Shown here piece after piece: positions 43,537-51,727 of a stretch of DNA of 64,000 nucleotides. This DNA is from Mucilaginibacter gracilis (GTDB lineage: Bacteria > Bacteroidota > Bacteroidia > Sphingobacteriales > Sphingobacteriaceae): positions 5,084,001 to 5,148,000 of the forward strand of contig NZ_RBKU01000001.1 in assembly GCF_003633615.1 (NCBI RefSeq), in the 5' to 3' direction. The notes below the pieces were generated by a model. It searched no databases and was not told where the DNA came from. It was given only the letters and a program-made list of their open reading frames with translations. Made by a program: the position numbers and the translations under genes. Each line of letters begins with the position of its first letter. Position 1 is the first letter of the stretch.

Positions 43537-44790
43537 TTAGGATTTAAATACCTGGTTATTGTTACAAGTTAACAAAACTTTCCCCGTTAATTGCTTGTCA
43601 ATAAACGGGGAATTATATGATTTGGATTGGTTATTCTGCTTGGTATAAGTCCACTCCTGTTTGGCATCAAATACTACCAAGTTGGCTTGCTGCCCTTCGG
43701 CAATAAATGGCACGTTTAAATTCAATATGCGTCGCGGGCCAACAGCCAGTTTTTGCACCAGAGTATCAACAGATAAGCCAGATTGTAAAGTAAGCGACAG
43801 GGCGGTTTGTAAACCTATCATACCAAATTCGGCAACCTCAAACTCAACATCTTTAAATTCAATTTCGTGAGGGGTATGTTGCGATACTATGGCATCAATA
43901 GTTCCATCGTTTAAACCAGTTATCAAGGCGGCAACATCATCGTCGGTACGTAAAGGTGGCTTAACTTTGTATTGCGAATCGAAACCCAGCAAATCGGCAT
44001 GGGTTAATACCAAATGGTGAGCGGCAACATCGCAGGTAACTTTCAAACCTTTTGCCTTGGCCTGCCTCACCAAATCAACCGAACGACGGGTAGACAAGGT
44101 GCTAAAATGAATTTTAGAGCCTGTATATTCGGCCAGATACAGGTCGCGTGCTATCATCAATTCTTCGGCCAACGCGGGTATGCCCTTCATGCCCAATAAC
44201 GTACTTATCTCACCCTCGTGTACTTTAGCCTTACCGGCGATAGCCTTATCTTCGGGATACGAAAACACCAGGCCTTCAAAACCCTGTGCATACAACATGG
44301 CGCGCTCCATTAACCCGGCATCCTGTACGGGGTATTTACCATCGGTAAAAGCTTTGGCGCCGCTTTGGTGCATATCATACATCTCGGCCATATCCTTACC
44401 CTCACACTTGTGCGATATGGTACCTAAGGGAAAAATATCAACCAAATTACCCCTGGATTTATTAAATATAAACTCAACTTCGGATTTTGAATGCACCGGC
44501 GGCTGCGTGTTAGGCATTAACGCCAGGCCCGTAAAACCACCTGCGGCGGCGGCTTTGCTACCGCTTTGTATATCCTCTTTAGTTTCGAGGCCCAATTCGC
44601 CAATATTGCAGTTCAAATCAAAAAAACCGGGAGTAACTATTTTATTGGTGGCATCAAACACCTCAAAGTTGCTTTGTATACTTTGCGCTATTTGGGTTAT
44701 AACACCGTTTTCAATTAAAATATCGGCAATTTGCTGGTTAAAGGTTGAATTTGGATCGGTAATGCGGGCAGATTTAATAAGCAAATTCAT
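43537..44790 (-). CDS. Dihydroorotase homologue lacking metal ligands
   Basis: A 417-residue amidohydrolase-fold protein of the type I dihydroorotase (multifunctional complex) family, normally carbamoyl-aspartate cyclisation in pyrimidine synthesis. The HxH metal pair is replaced by N60-C-N62 (PGFFDLNCNIGE). The HAED position reads YPED, and the catalytic Asp before HAPH is replaced (SQHTPHE). IHFSTLSTR and AAHHL are retained. Loss of the binuclear site suggests a non-catalytic paralogue like Pseudomonas PyrC', which supports aspartate transcarbamylase. No pyrB is in the window. Confidence is high for family, moderate for inactivity. Confidence 0.88.
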   Translation of the reverse strand: MNLLIKSARITDPNSTFNQQIADILIENGVITQIAQSIQSNFEVFDATNKIVTPGFFDLNCNIGELGLETKEDIQSGSKAAAAGGFTGLALMPNTQPPVHSKSEVEFIFNKSRGNLVDIFPLGTISHKCEGKDMAEMYDMHQSGAKAFTDGKYPVQDAGLMERAMLYAQGFEGLVFSYPEDKAIAGKAKVHEGEISTLLGMKGIPALAEELMIARDLYLAEYTGSKIHFSTLSTRRSVDLVRQAKAKGLKVTCDVAAHHLVLTHADLLGFDSQYKVKPPLRTDDDVAALITGLNDGTIDAIVSQHTPHEIEFKDVEFEVAEFGMIGLQTALSLTLQSGLSVDTLVQKLAVGPRRILNLNVPFIAEGQQANLVVFDAKQEWTYTKQNNQSKSYNSPFIDKQLTGKVLLTCNNNQVFKS

Positions 44791-44805
44791 TTTTGGGCGG
44801 TGCTT

Positions 44806-46869
44806 TTATGTTGGGTTATTATTTACCGGAACCACTTGTTTTTCAGGCTGATAAAATCTTAACAACACTATTTCGGCTGCAAGGCTTATCAGGGCCAAAA
44901 TTATACAAAGTTTCCATAATTCTAAGCCAATATTTGTTTTAGCAACGGTATCTTTTAACGAAGCCGCACCTGCCTGTATAACAGTGCCTTGCTTACCGCT
45001 AATTTTGGCTTTCAGTTCGGCACTGCTCAAATACGTCAAGTCCGATTCACTTCTGCTGCTGTTAAAGGCCAACACGGCAATCAGGCTATCTTGCTTTTGT
45101 AAGGTATAGTTACCCGCTTCATGCACCTGGTCGCTCAGGTAAAGTACGGTGCCCTCCTGCTGCCTAACATCCGGAATAATTACTTGCTGCGCCTTGTGCA
45201 GTTTTAAAACCTGCTTATCTGTTGCCTGTATTGGTAACGTTTCTACGGCTTCGTCATTACCAATGGTATAAAACAAAGCCGGGTAGTGCCCGCTCAGCAA
45301 AGCTATCCTGAACAGCAAAGGCACCAGTAATGCATGATGCGCCAAATTGCTGTAACTATCATCTAAAGGCACTGCTGATACATAAGTACGGCCCTTGGCA
45401 TAAGGATACACGCCAAAAAACGCTTTACCACCGGGCAGCTCCATTAAGTTTTCGCCGCTGTTGCGGGATGAACCTTCCAAATCGTAGTAGCGTTGCACAA
45501 CCGGTAAATCGGGGTTTTGCGGAAGCTGCTCAAACGTATTTTTAAACAACGCATTTTGTAAATTGATATACGATACCCTGCCACCGTTGGTTAATACCTT
45601 GCCGGGATAATTGGCGGCAAGTGGTTGAAGCAACAACTTATAGCTGGCTACATCGGCACCATCTGCCGGGAAAACCAGTAATGTACCGCCGTTGCTAACA
45701 TATGTTTTTAATTGCTGCGCCAACCCTGTCGAAATGGTTTTTAAATCGCTTAAAACAACCAACGGGTAAGCGGCTAAACCAGCATAATCAATATTGCCAT
45801 TATGCACCAATTGGGGTTTAAAAAAGGCATCGGCGTTAAATACAGCCTGTATGTATGGGTTGGGTGCGCCTCCGTCAACAAGTAAAAGCGGCATTTGCTG
45901 TTGCACCTTAAATGTAAAATAAAACTGATTATCAAAATTAACAGGGTTATCCTGCAAATCTATTTCGCCCTGTTGCCAGCCGGCTTGCAAGCCCGAAAAA
46001 CTTAATGTATCGTTTTGTACTCCCCTGGCATTTAATGTAAAACCACCCAATGCTTTTTGCTGACCGTTAATTAGCAATTTAAGCGGCACTTTTTCGGCCT
46101 TTTGGTCGGCATAATTGTGCAGGCGTACTACCAGTTTTTCGCTTTCGCCGGGGCGGTGTACGGCACTTAATAACCATACCGAATCTACCGCAATGTTGGG
46201 CAATAAATTTGGCTTTAGCTCTACCAGGCCCAATTGCACAGCCGTATCGGTTGTTATCGCCTTTGGCGAAAACATATTTTTTTGAAAATCGGATATTACA
46301 TATAAGGCCTTTTGGCCATTAAATTGAGTATTGAGCAAGCTTTGGGCGCGGTTAACTACTTGTTGCAATTGCCTGCTTTGCGGACTAATTTTTATTTTGT
46401 CAACCTCGTCGTTAAATTCATCGCGGTTGAGCAGGCGTTGGTGCCTGCCTTCAAAATCCTGCGTAAGCAGTTGAAACCTATCGTTAATGCCGTAGCCGGA
46501 TGCTATTTCTTTGGCACGGCGGCGGGCTTCGTCAAGCAAACTGCCTTCCCGGTTAACGGTTTGCATGGAGTACGAATTATCAACAAAAATGCTTACCAAA
46601 TGCGTTTTCCCTACTGTTATATTTTGTTTAGCCGGGATAAATGGTCGGGCGAAAGCCAAAACCAGGAAAAAAACCGCCAGTAACCGCGTAATAAGAATGA
46701 GTAATTTTTTAAGATTTTTGCGGGATGACTGCTGTTGCTGAATATTTTTCAGAAACTGTACGTTACTAAAATACACCTTTTTGTACTGCCTGAAATGAAA
46801 CAGGTGTATAATAACAGGTATGGCTAACGATAAAAGCCCAAATAAAAATGCAGGATAAACAAACAGCAT
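44806..46869 (-). CDS. BatA/vWA-type membrane protein
   Basis: A 687-residue protein. The N-terminal BatA domain has two membrane helices (about 4-22 and 56-76; YPAFLFGLLSLAIPVIIHLFHFRQYKKV ... LLAVFFLVLAFARPFI). Next is a von Willebrand A-like region with a partial MIDAS, VSIFVDNSYSM (about 90). A long periplasmic region and a C-terminal helix (about 655-675) follow, with an RFYQPEK tail inside. Related proteins belong to Bacteroidota Bat aerotolerance loci, but the other bat genes are absent here. It is first in the minus-strand operon. Confidence 0.9.
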   Translation of the reverse strand: MLFVYPAFLFGLLSLAIPVIIHLFHFRQYKKVYFSNVQFLKNIQQQQSSRKNLKKLLILITRLLAVFFLVLAFARPFIPAKQNITVGKTHLVSIFVDNSYSMQTVNREGSLLDEARRRAKEIASGYGINDRFQLLTQDFEGRHQRLLNRDEFNDEVDKIKISPQSRQLQQVVNRAQSLLNTQFNGQKALYVISDFQKNMFSPKAITTDTAVQLGLVELKPNLLPNIAVDSVWLLSAVHRPGESEKLVVRLHNYADQKAEKVPLKLLINGQQKALGGFTLNARGVQNDTLSFSGLQAGWQQGEIDLQDNPVNFDNQFYFTFKVQQQMPLLLVDGGAPNPYIQAVFNADAFFKPQLVHNGNIDYAGLAAYPLVVLSDLKTISTGLAQQLKTYVSNGGTLLVFPADGADVASYKLLLQPLAANYPGKVLTNGGRVSYINLQNALFKNTFEQLPQNPDLPVVQRYYDLEGSSRNSGENLMELPGGKAFFGVYPYAKGRTYVSAVPLDDSYSNLAHHALLVPLLFRIALLSGHYPALFYTIGNDEAVETLPIQATDKQVLKLHKAQQVIIPDVRQQEGTVLYLSDQVHEAGNYTLQKQDSLIAVLAFNSSRSESDLTYLSSAELKAKISGKQGTVIQAGAASLKDTVAKTNIGLELWKLCIILALISLAAEIVLLRFYQPEKQVVPVNNNPT

Positions 46870-46895
46870 ATACTAACCAAATATAGAGATTAATT

Positions 46896-46933
46896 AAATG
46901 TGCAGGTGTGTAAATGTGCGGATGTGCAAATGA
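46896..46933. repeat. Short imperfect tandem repeat
   Basis: Repeats of AAATGTGC / GGATGTGC / GGTGTGT in 38 bases between two minus-strand genes. Low-complexity; a similar motif is often seen dispersed in Sphingobacteriia. Confidence 0.6.
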
Positions 46934-46951
46934 TTTTAGATTTGACAACTT

Positions 46952-48409
46952 TTAAAAAGTTGGCAAATCTTTAACGCCCTTTCCAAATATATCCTTCAGC
47001 ACCCGCTTTGCCGCCCAATAACCGCACATACCATGCACGCCACCGCCCGGCGGGGTTGACGACGAACAGATATACAAGCCCTTAGCCGATGTACGGTAAG
47101 GCGAAAGCCGCAACGCCGGGCGTGTAAATAGCTGACCGATATCAATTACTCCGCCATTAATATCGCCGCCAATATAGTTTGGGTTGTATTCTTCCATCTG
47201 TACGGTATTCATAGTGTGCCGCGCCAGTATCCTATCGCGAAAGCCTGGGGCAAAACGTTCAACCTGTTGTTCAATAATATCAGTCATGTTTTTTGTAGAT
47301 CCGTTGGGCACATGGCAATAACCCCAAACGGCGTGTTTGCCTTGCGGCGAACGGCTACTATCAAATACGCTTTGCTGTGCCAGTAATACAAAGGGCTTAT
47401 CAACATGTTTACCCTGCCAAATTTGTTGTTCGGCTGCTTCAATTTGGGCCAGCGTGCCGCCTATGTGTACTGTACCAGCGTGTTTACATTCTTCGGCGGT
47501 AAAGGGAACCGCACCTTCAATAGCCCAATCTATTTTGTAAACACCCATGCCATATCTATAACGCGCTAACTGCCATTTGTAAATTGGCGAAAATTTATGC
47601 CCGGCAATTTGCAGCAGTTGGCGGGGTGTTACATCAAATAAAACAGCACGTGAGGATGGTAATTGATTTAATGATGTAACGTAAAAATCGGTTTCAATTT
47701 TGCCGCCAATGGATACAAAATAAGCCGCCAGCGCATTTGCAATGCTTTGCGAACCGCCTTTTGGTATGGGCCAGCCGTATAAATGCCCGGCAGCCATTAA
47801 CACTAAACCAATGGCCGATGTAGCAATGTTTGAAAGCGGCTGAATAGCATGTGCCGCCATACCCGCAAATAAAGCTTTTGCCCCTCCAGTTTTAAAACGC
47901 TTTACCAGGTTTGTTGCGGGTTTTAAAGCCTGCAAGCCAAACTGAGCCATAGCTAAAGGATGCTTTGGTAAGTGCAGAGGGCCTAAAACATCGGCAGCAA
48001 TTAATGGCCAGTTTTTAACAACGGGTTCCATTAAATCCAGGTAACTTTGTTTGTCGGCACCCAGCAAACCTGCTGTTTGGCTTACCGATCTGGTTAATAA
48101 AGCCGCCTGCCCGTCATCAAACGGGTGGGCAGCGGGGTAAGTTGGCTGTATGTATTGCAGGCCGTGCTTTGCAAGTGGCAGGGAATTAAAAAATGGCGAA
48201 CCCAAAGCCAGCGGATGTATGGCCGAACAAACATCGTGTACAAAACCAGGTAAAGTTAATTGCGCCGAGCGCAGGCCGCCGCCTACAGTATCTTTACCCT
48301 CTACTATTAAAACAGAAAGACCGGCCTGCTGCATAGCTATGGCGGCGGCAAGGCCGTTTGGTCCCGAGCCTACTACTATAGCATCATAATCGCGCTTATC
48401 CGCCTTCAT
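46952..48409 (-). CDS. Phytoene desaturase-like FAD oxidoreductase
   Basis: A 485-residue NAD(P)/FAD-dependent oxidoreductase. The N-terminal dinucleotide fold has DAIVVGSGPNGLAAAIAMQQAGLSVL (residues 8-33) and GGGLRS. The C-terminal GGVHGMCGYWAA (about 455-466) closes the FAD site. This belongs to the CrtI/phytoene desaturase-related group (COG1233) found in many bacteria without carotenoid genes; substrate unknown. It is separated from BatA by about 80 bases that contain a short tandem repeat. No neighbouring terpenoid genes. Confidence 0.9.
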   Translation of the reverse strand: MKADKRDYDAIVVGSGPNGLAAAIAMQQAGLSVLIVEGKDTVGGGLRSAQLTLPGFVHDVCSAIHPLALGSPFFNSLPLAKHGLQYIQPTYPAAHPFDDGQAALLTRSVSQTAGLLGADKQSYLDLMEPVVKNWPLIAADVLGPLHLPKHPLAMAQFGLQALKPATNLVKRFKTGGAKALFAGMAAHAIQPLSNIATSAIGLVLMAAGHLYGWPIPKGGSQSIANALAAYFVSIGGKIETDFYVTSLNQLPSSRAVLFDVTPRQLLQIAGHKFSPIYKWQLARYRYGMGVYKIDWAIEGAVPFTAEECKHAGTVHIGGTLAQIEAAEQQIWQGKHVDKPFVLLAQQSVFDSSRSPQGKHAVWGYCHVPNGSTKNMTDIIEQQVERFAPGFRDRILARHTMNTVQMEEYNPNYIGGDINGGVIDIGQLFTRPALRLSPYRTSAKGLYICSSSTPPGGGVHGMCGYWAAKRVLKDIFGKGVKDLPTF

Positions 48410-48518
48410 GCGGTAAAAGTACGTTTAAAACCTAGCAATGGTGCTGCCTGGGATGGCTATGGCACAAAAAAAAGCCCTGCAATAAATTGCAAGGCTTTCT
48501 CTTTTCCTAAAGAAAGAA

Positions 48519-48725
48519 TTACATTTTTTTAGTAGTATCTTTTTTAGTTGTGTCAGCAGACATTTTAGCTGTAGTGTCTTTCTTAGTTGTGTCAGCAGCC
48601 AATTTAGCAGCTGAATCTGCTTTAGCAGCTGAATCAGCACCAGCTGCTGCTTTTTTACCAGAACAAGCAGCAAATGATACAGATACTGCTAAAGCTAATG
48701 CGCCTAATTTAATTGCGTTTTTCAT
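48519..48725 (-). CDS. Small Ala/Lys/Thr/Asp-rich lipoprotein 1
   Basis: A 68-residue lipoprotein: signal MKNAIKLGALALAVSVS with lipobox FAAC (Cys21), then a disordered tail built of ADSAAK and ADTTKKDTT repeats. An overlapping longer frame at 48425-48673 in another register is a shadow. It is one of three paralogous genes in tandem. The promoter 48761-48788 carries the GGTTAC-N14-AGTATTAA pattern shared with the sigma gene at 49598, so expression is predicted to be sigma-dependent. Function unknown; the Lys-rich tail could be a substrate for the nearby trypsin-like protease, which is inference. Confidence 0.82.
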   Translation of the reverse strand: MKNAIKLGALALAVSVSFAACSGKKAAAGADSAAKADSAAKLAADTTKKDTTAKMSADTTKKDTTKKM

Positions 48726-48760
48726 TGTTAATTTTTTTAAAAGTGATTAATAGTTTAGTC

Positions 48761-48788
48761 TTAATACTGTAAATGCAAAAAGGTAACC
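48761..48788 (-). promoter_or_regulatory. ECF-type promoter of lipoprotein 1
   Basis: On the minus strand GGTTAC (48788-48783), 14 bases, AGTATTAA (48768-48761). The start codon lies about 36 bases downstream. Confidence 0.7.
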
Positions 48789-48841
48789 CAATTATTTAAA
48801 AAAATAATTGAATTACCTTTTTTACTAATTACTTTGACAAA

Positions 48842-49054
48842 TTACTTTTTGGTAACAGTATCTTTTACTGAAGAAGTAACAGTAGTTTTAGTAGTGTCTT
48901 TCTTAGTTGTATCACCAGCAGCTTTAGCTGAAGTATCTACAGTAGTAGTTTTAGTTGTATCAGTAGTGGTAGTAGTAGATTTGTTGCTACCGCAAGCTGC
49001 AACAGTTAAAGATACTACTAAAGCTAAAGCGCCTAATTTGAATGAATTTTTCAT
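48842..49054 (-). CDS. Small Thr/Lys/Asp-rich lipoprotein 2
   Basis: A 70-residue paralogue of lipoprotein 1: signal MKNSFKLGALALVVSLT with lipobox VAAC (Cys21), then a Thr-rich tail (STTTTTDTTKTTTVDT, KKDTTKTTVT) with Lys spaced through it. The promoter at 49081-49108 has GGTTAC-N14-CGTATTAA, identical in its -10 part to the one before the sigma gene. Probably anchored to an envelope membrane with an unstructured, possibly O-glycosylated Thr-rich tail (composition-based guess). Confidence 0.82.
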   Translation of the reverse strand: MKNSFKLGALALVVSLTVAACGSNKSTTTTTDTTKTTTVDTSAKAAGDTTKKDTTKTTVTSSVKDTVTKK

Positions 49055-49080
49055 GTTGAGAATTTTTTTTAGATTTTACT

Positions 49081-49108
49081 TTAATACGCATAATTAGAAA
49101 AGGTAACC
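49081..49108 (-). promoter_or_regulatory. ECF-type promoter of lipoprotein 2
   Basis: On the minus strand GGTTAC (49108-49103), 14 bases, CGTATTAA (49088-49081), about 27 bases before the ATG. Confidence 0.72.
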
Positions 49109-49149
49109 CGATTATTTTTTTATTTAATAAAAATAAAAAGCTATCATAA

Positions 49150-49371
49150 TTATTTTTTTTCTGCAACGGTTTTTTGGGTGGTTGTTGAGTCTTTTTTCTC
49201 GGCTACAACCTTGCCTGTTGTATCTTTTTTAACCGTGTCAACCACGCTGGTGGTTGTGGTAGTGGCAAGCGAATCGGGCTTTTGGGCAGAAGAAGTTTTT
49301 GACGGATCGCAGGCCACAATTAACGATGTAAGTGTTAAAACTAGTGCAGTTAATTTAGTTGAGTTTTTCAT
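49150..49371 (-). CDS. Small Lys/Thr/Val-rich lipoprotein 3
   Basis: 73 residues from the ATG at 49371 (MKNSTKLTALVLTLTSLIVAC, Cys21); the open frame continues back to 49434 but would cover the promoter. Paralogous to lipoproteins 1 and 2; the tail has DTVKKDTTGKVVAEKKDSTT. Its promoter at 49389-49416 shows the same GGTTAC-N14 spacing with GGTATCAA. It is nearest to the divergent sigma gene. Confidence 0.8.
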   Translation of the reverse strand: MKNSTKLTALVLTLTSLIVACDPSKTSSAQKPDSLATTTTTSVVDTVKKDTTGKVVAEKKDSTTTQKTVAEKK

Positions 49372-49388
49372 GATTTTTGTTTTTTGTA

Positions 49389-49416
49389 TTGATACCAGAA
49401 AGCATAAAAGGTAACC
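49389..49416 (-). promoter_or_regulatory. ECF-type promoter of lipoprotein 3
   Basis: On the minus strand GGTTAC (49416-49411), 14 bases, GGTATCAA (49396-49389), about 18 bases before the ATG at 49371. Confidence 0.65.
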
Positions 49417-49566
49417 TTTTAACAAAAATTGCATTTTAAATGAGGTGGTTAAGTAATTAACCCGATAAGCTGCGGCACTTAAACCCGTTTTTGTTAATTT
49501 TAAACTACTTTTGAGGCTCTTTACAACACACCCCCACCCTCCAAAAAAAATATATTATTTTGCTTG

Positions 49567-49594
49567 GGTTACAATTTAAAAATAAACGTATTAA
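49567..49594 (+). promoter_or_regulatory. ECF-type promoter of the sigma gene (autoregulation)
   Basis: GGTTAC (49567-49572), 14 bases, CGTATTAA (49587-49594). Same boxes and exact spacing as the three lipoprotein promoters on the other strand. It ends just before the GTG at 49598, so transcription would begin at or after that codon. Confidence 0.7.
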
Positions 49595-49597
49595 GTA

Positions 49598-50167
49598 GTG
49601 AATAATAATGTGAACAACACAGCACCGGCAGATAACGAAGCTATTTTAGGCATTCTGAATAATTCGGAAGCTATGCTTAAAAAAATTTATATCGCTTATT
49701 TCCCTATGGTGCTGCAATTGGTTATCAGCAATAATGGCAATGAGGATGATGCTAAAGACGTTTACCAGGAAGCTATTATCGTTCTTTATAATAAGGTTAG
49801 GACAGGTAATTTTGAATTAAGCAGTAAGCTTAAAACGTTTATCTATTCGGTTTGCCGCAGGCTATGGCTTAAAAGGCTAAGCCAGATGAGCCGTTACGGT
49901 GGCGACATTCATGATTTTCAGGATTTTTTGCCTGTAGAGGAAGACCTTACTAACCACGAGGAAAAGGATATACAGTTTGATAAAATGGCCGGAGCACTGA
50001 GTTTATTAGGCGAACCCTGTAAAACCATTATTGAAGACTTTTATATAAATAACAGATCGATGCAGGAAATTTGCGAAAAGTTTGGCTATACCAATGCTGA
50101 TAATGCCAAAACGCAAAAATATAAATGCCTGCAACGGTTAAAAAAACTATTTTTTCAGCAAAAGTAA
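49598..50167 (+). CDS. ECF sigma factor of the lipoprotein/protease regulon
   Basis: Up to 189 residues. Start codons are GTG at 49598 or GTG at 49610; the promoter at 49567-49594 favours the second or a leaderless first. Region 2 covers about 30-95 (DAKDVYQEAIIVLYNKVR, LKTFIYSVCRRLWLKRL), with an acidic linker (GDIHDFQDFLPVEEDL); region 4 lies at about 130-188 (LLGEPCKTIIEDFYINNRSMQEICEKFGYTNADNAKTQ). It differs clearly from the FecI-type sigma at 25384. Its stop overlaps an ATG of the next frame (TAATG at 50165-50169), so sigma and protease are co-translated. Confidence 0.92.
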   Translation: MNNNVNNTAPADNEAILGILNNSEAMLKKIYIAYFPMVLQLVISNNGNEDDAKDVYQEAIIVLYNKVRTGNFELSSKLKTFIYSVCRRLWLKRLSQMSRYGGDIHDFQDFLPVEEDLTNHEEKDIQFDKMAGALSLLGEPCKTIIEDFYINNRSMQEICEKFGYTNADNAKTQKYKCLQRLKKLFFQQK

Positions 50168-50181
50168 TGGAGGAAAAGAAG

Positions 50182-51303
50182 ATGAGTGATATTGAATTAT
50201 TGGCGGTAATTGAAAGGTACCTTAACGGCGAAATGACTGCCGACGAGCGTACCCGTTTTGAGATACTGCGTAACGAAAATACTGGTGTTGATAGTGCTGT
50301 AAAAGAACACCAGGAATTTACCGCCCGCATAAAGCAATACGGCGAACGTGTGGCGTTTGAAAACCTGCTTAACGATATTCATAACGAAATTGATGTACAG
50401 GCATTAAAGGATGAGTTTGTACATCACCCATCGTTAATAGTACGCTTGTGGAGAAATCATCATTCTAAAATATCAGTAGCTGCTTCTATCGCTATATTTG
50501 CGGTTTTGGGTACCTTATTTTTTACCGGATATTTAAAAACACAAAATACCGAGTACAAATACACCCAGCTATCACGGGAAGTGGGGCAAATTAAAAAGTC
50601 TAACGAAGACATAAAAAGTTCTCTTACACATTTAACCGGTAATACTATTGGTGTTAAACCTCCTCCATCTAACTATCATAACACAGGTACCGGCTTTGCA
50701 TTAACAACAGATGGTTATTTGGCAACTAATTTCCACGTAGTAAGCGCGGCCGATTCTGTATACGTACAAAATGCCGACGGCGAAGCTTTTCACGCAAAGA
50801 TCATCTCTACAGATCCAGCTCACGATATTGCCATCCTGAAAATTTCCGATCCATCTTTTAAAGCTTTAGCTGCATTACCATATGGTTTTAAGAAAAGCAA
50901 ATCGGACATGGGTGAAGATGTGTTTACTTACGGATATTCTGGCTATTCAAAAGAAGATGGCGTTTATACAAAAGGCTATTTAAGCTCAGGGAACGGCTAT
51001 AAAGGTGATACCGTTAAATATCAATTATCGATGGATGTCGACTTCGGCAATAGCGGTGGGCCCGTTTTTGATTCACGAGGTAATATTATTGCTATGGTAA
51101 GTGGCAAAGTTGCACATGCTGATGGAAATGCATTCGCCATAAAATCTAAATACTTGTTTAAAGCTATTCAATCTATCCAATCAGATTCGTTAAAATCTGA
51201 TAAAATCATCTTAAACACCAAAAGCAAGTTAACAAACGTTAGCCGTACCCAACAAATAAGCAAGTTGCAGAACTATGTATTCATGGTTAAGGTGTACCAA
51301 TAA
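50182..51303 (+). CDS. Anti-sigma-like/trypsin-like protease fusion, membrane-anchored
   Basis: About 373 residues from the ATG at 50182, which has GGAGGAAAAG upstream; an in-frame ATG at 50167 overlaps the sigma stop and is also possible. Residues 1-90 (IELLAVIERYLNGEMTADER, then helical) resemble the cytoplasmic part of Bacteroidota anti-sigma factors. One membrane span lies at about 97-118 (ISVAASIAIFAVLGTLFF). The exported part is a trypsin/HtrA-type domain with full triad: H185 (NFHVVSA), D215 (HDIAIL) and S291 (FGNSGGP). No PDZ is visible. Cytoplasmic sigma control joined to a periplasmic protease in one chain is inferred. Confidence 0.88.
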   Translation: MSDIELLAVIERYLNGEMTADERTRFEILRNENTGVDSAVKEHQEFTARIKQYGERVAFENLLNDIHNEIDVQALKDEFVHHPSLIVRLWRNHHSKISVAASIAIFAVLGTLFFTGYLKTQNTEYKYTQLSREVGQIKKSNEDIKSSLTHLTGNTIGVKPPPSNYHNTGTGFALTTDGYLATNFHVVSAADSVYVQNADGEAFHAKIISTDPAHDIAILKISDPSFKALAALPYGFKKSKSDMGEDVFTYGYSGYSKEDGVYTKGYLSSGNGYKGDTVKYQLSMDVDFGNSGGPVFDSRGNIIAMVSGKVAHADGNAFAIKSKYLFKAIQSIQSDSLKSDKIILNTKSKLTNVSRTQQISKLQNYVFMVKVYQ

Positions 51304-51323
51304 CTAATAAAATAAGCATAATA

Positions 51324-51360
51324 AAAAAAGGGAACAGAGTAATAGCTATTCCCCTTTTTT
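51324..51360 (+). terminator. Terminator of the sigma/protease operon
   Basis: AAAAAAGGGAA and TTCCCCTTTTTT around a 14-base loop, ending in T6, about 20 bases after the protease stop. Confidence 0.85.
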
Positions 51361-51581
51361 ATTATGCTATCAGCTTTAGCGGGTTTACAATTAGCTGCAA
51401 ATATTCAATTTGTTAAATAATGTTAACTTGAGCCCGCCTTCATCTAATTTTCATTTAAGCCGGGTAGTTTAGCTGCATCTAAACAACCAAGCATGAAAAA
51501 ACTAACCAGAGTAAACTATCTCATCATCCGTATAGGGTGCCCTCTTTTAGGCTTATCTCAAAACAAAACCCATTAATTACC

Positions 51582-51713
51582 ATGCAATTACGTAGCTCTT
51601 TTATGAAATCAAAATTGCTCACCTTATTATCGCTGGTAGCTATAGTGCTTTCGTTAGCGGTAATTATAATTTTGGCGGCATGGCTTATTACAACCCACAC
51701 GCACACACTTTAA
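51582..51713 (+). CDS. Possible 43-residue single-span membrane peptide
   Basis: ATG at 51582, stop at 51711-51713. A short polar start, then one long hydrophobic helix (LLTLLSLVAIVLSLAVIIILAAW) and a THTHTL tail. Composition fits a small membrane protein, but nothing else supports expression. About 220 bases after the operon terminator; convergent with the LOG-family gene. Confidence 0.4.
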   Translation: MQLRSSFMKSKLLTLLSLVAIVLSLAVIIILAAWLITTHTHTL

Positions 51714-51727
51714 GGGGGCAATTTTTT

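Noticed and set aside
44180..44851. 223-codon plus-strand open frame opposite the dihydroorotase homologue
   Set aside because: No domain, Pro/Ser-rich shadow composition, and it overlaps a conserved gene completely.
48425..48673. 82-codon Leu/Gln-rich open frame overlapping lipoprotein 1
   Set aside because: Different register of the same repeats; the 48519-48725 frame has a proper lipoprotein signal and a matching promoter.
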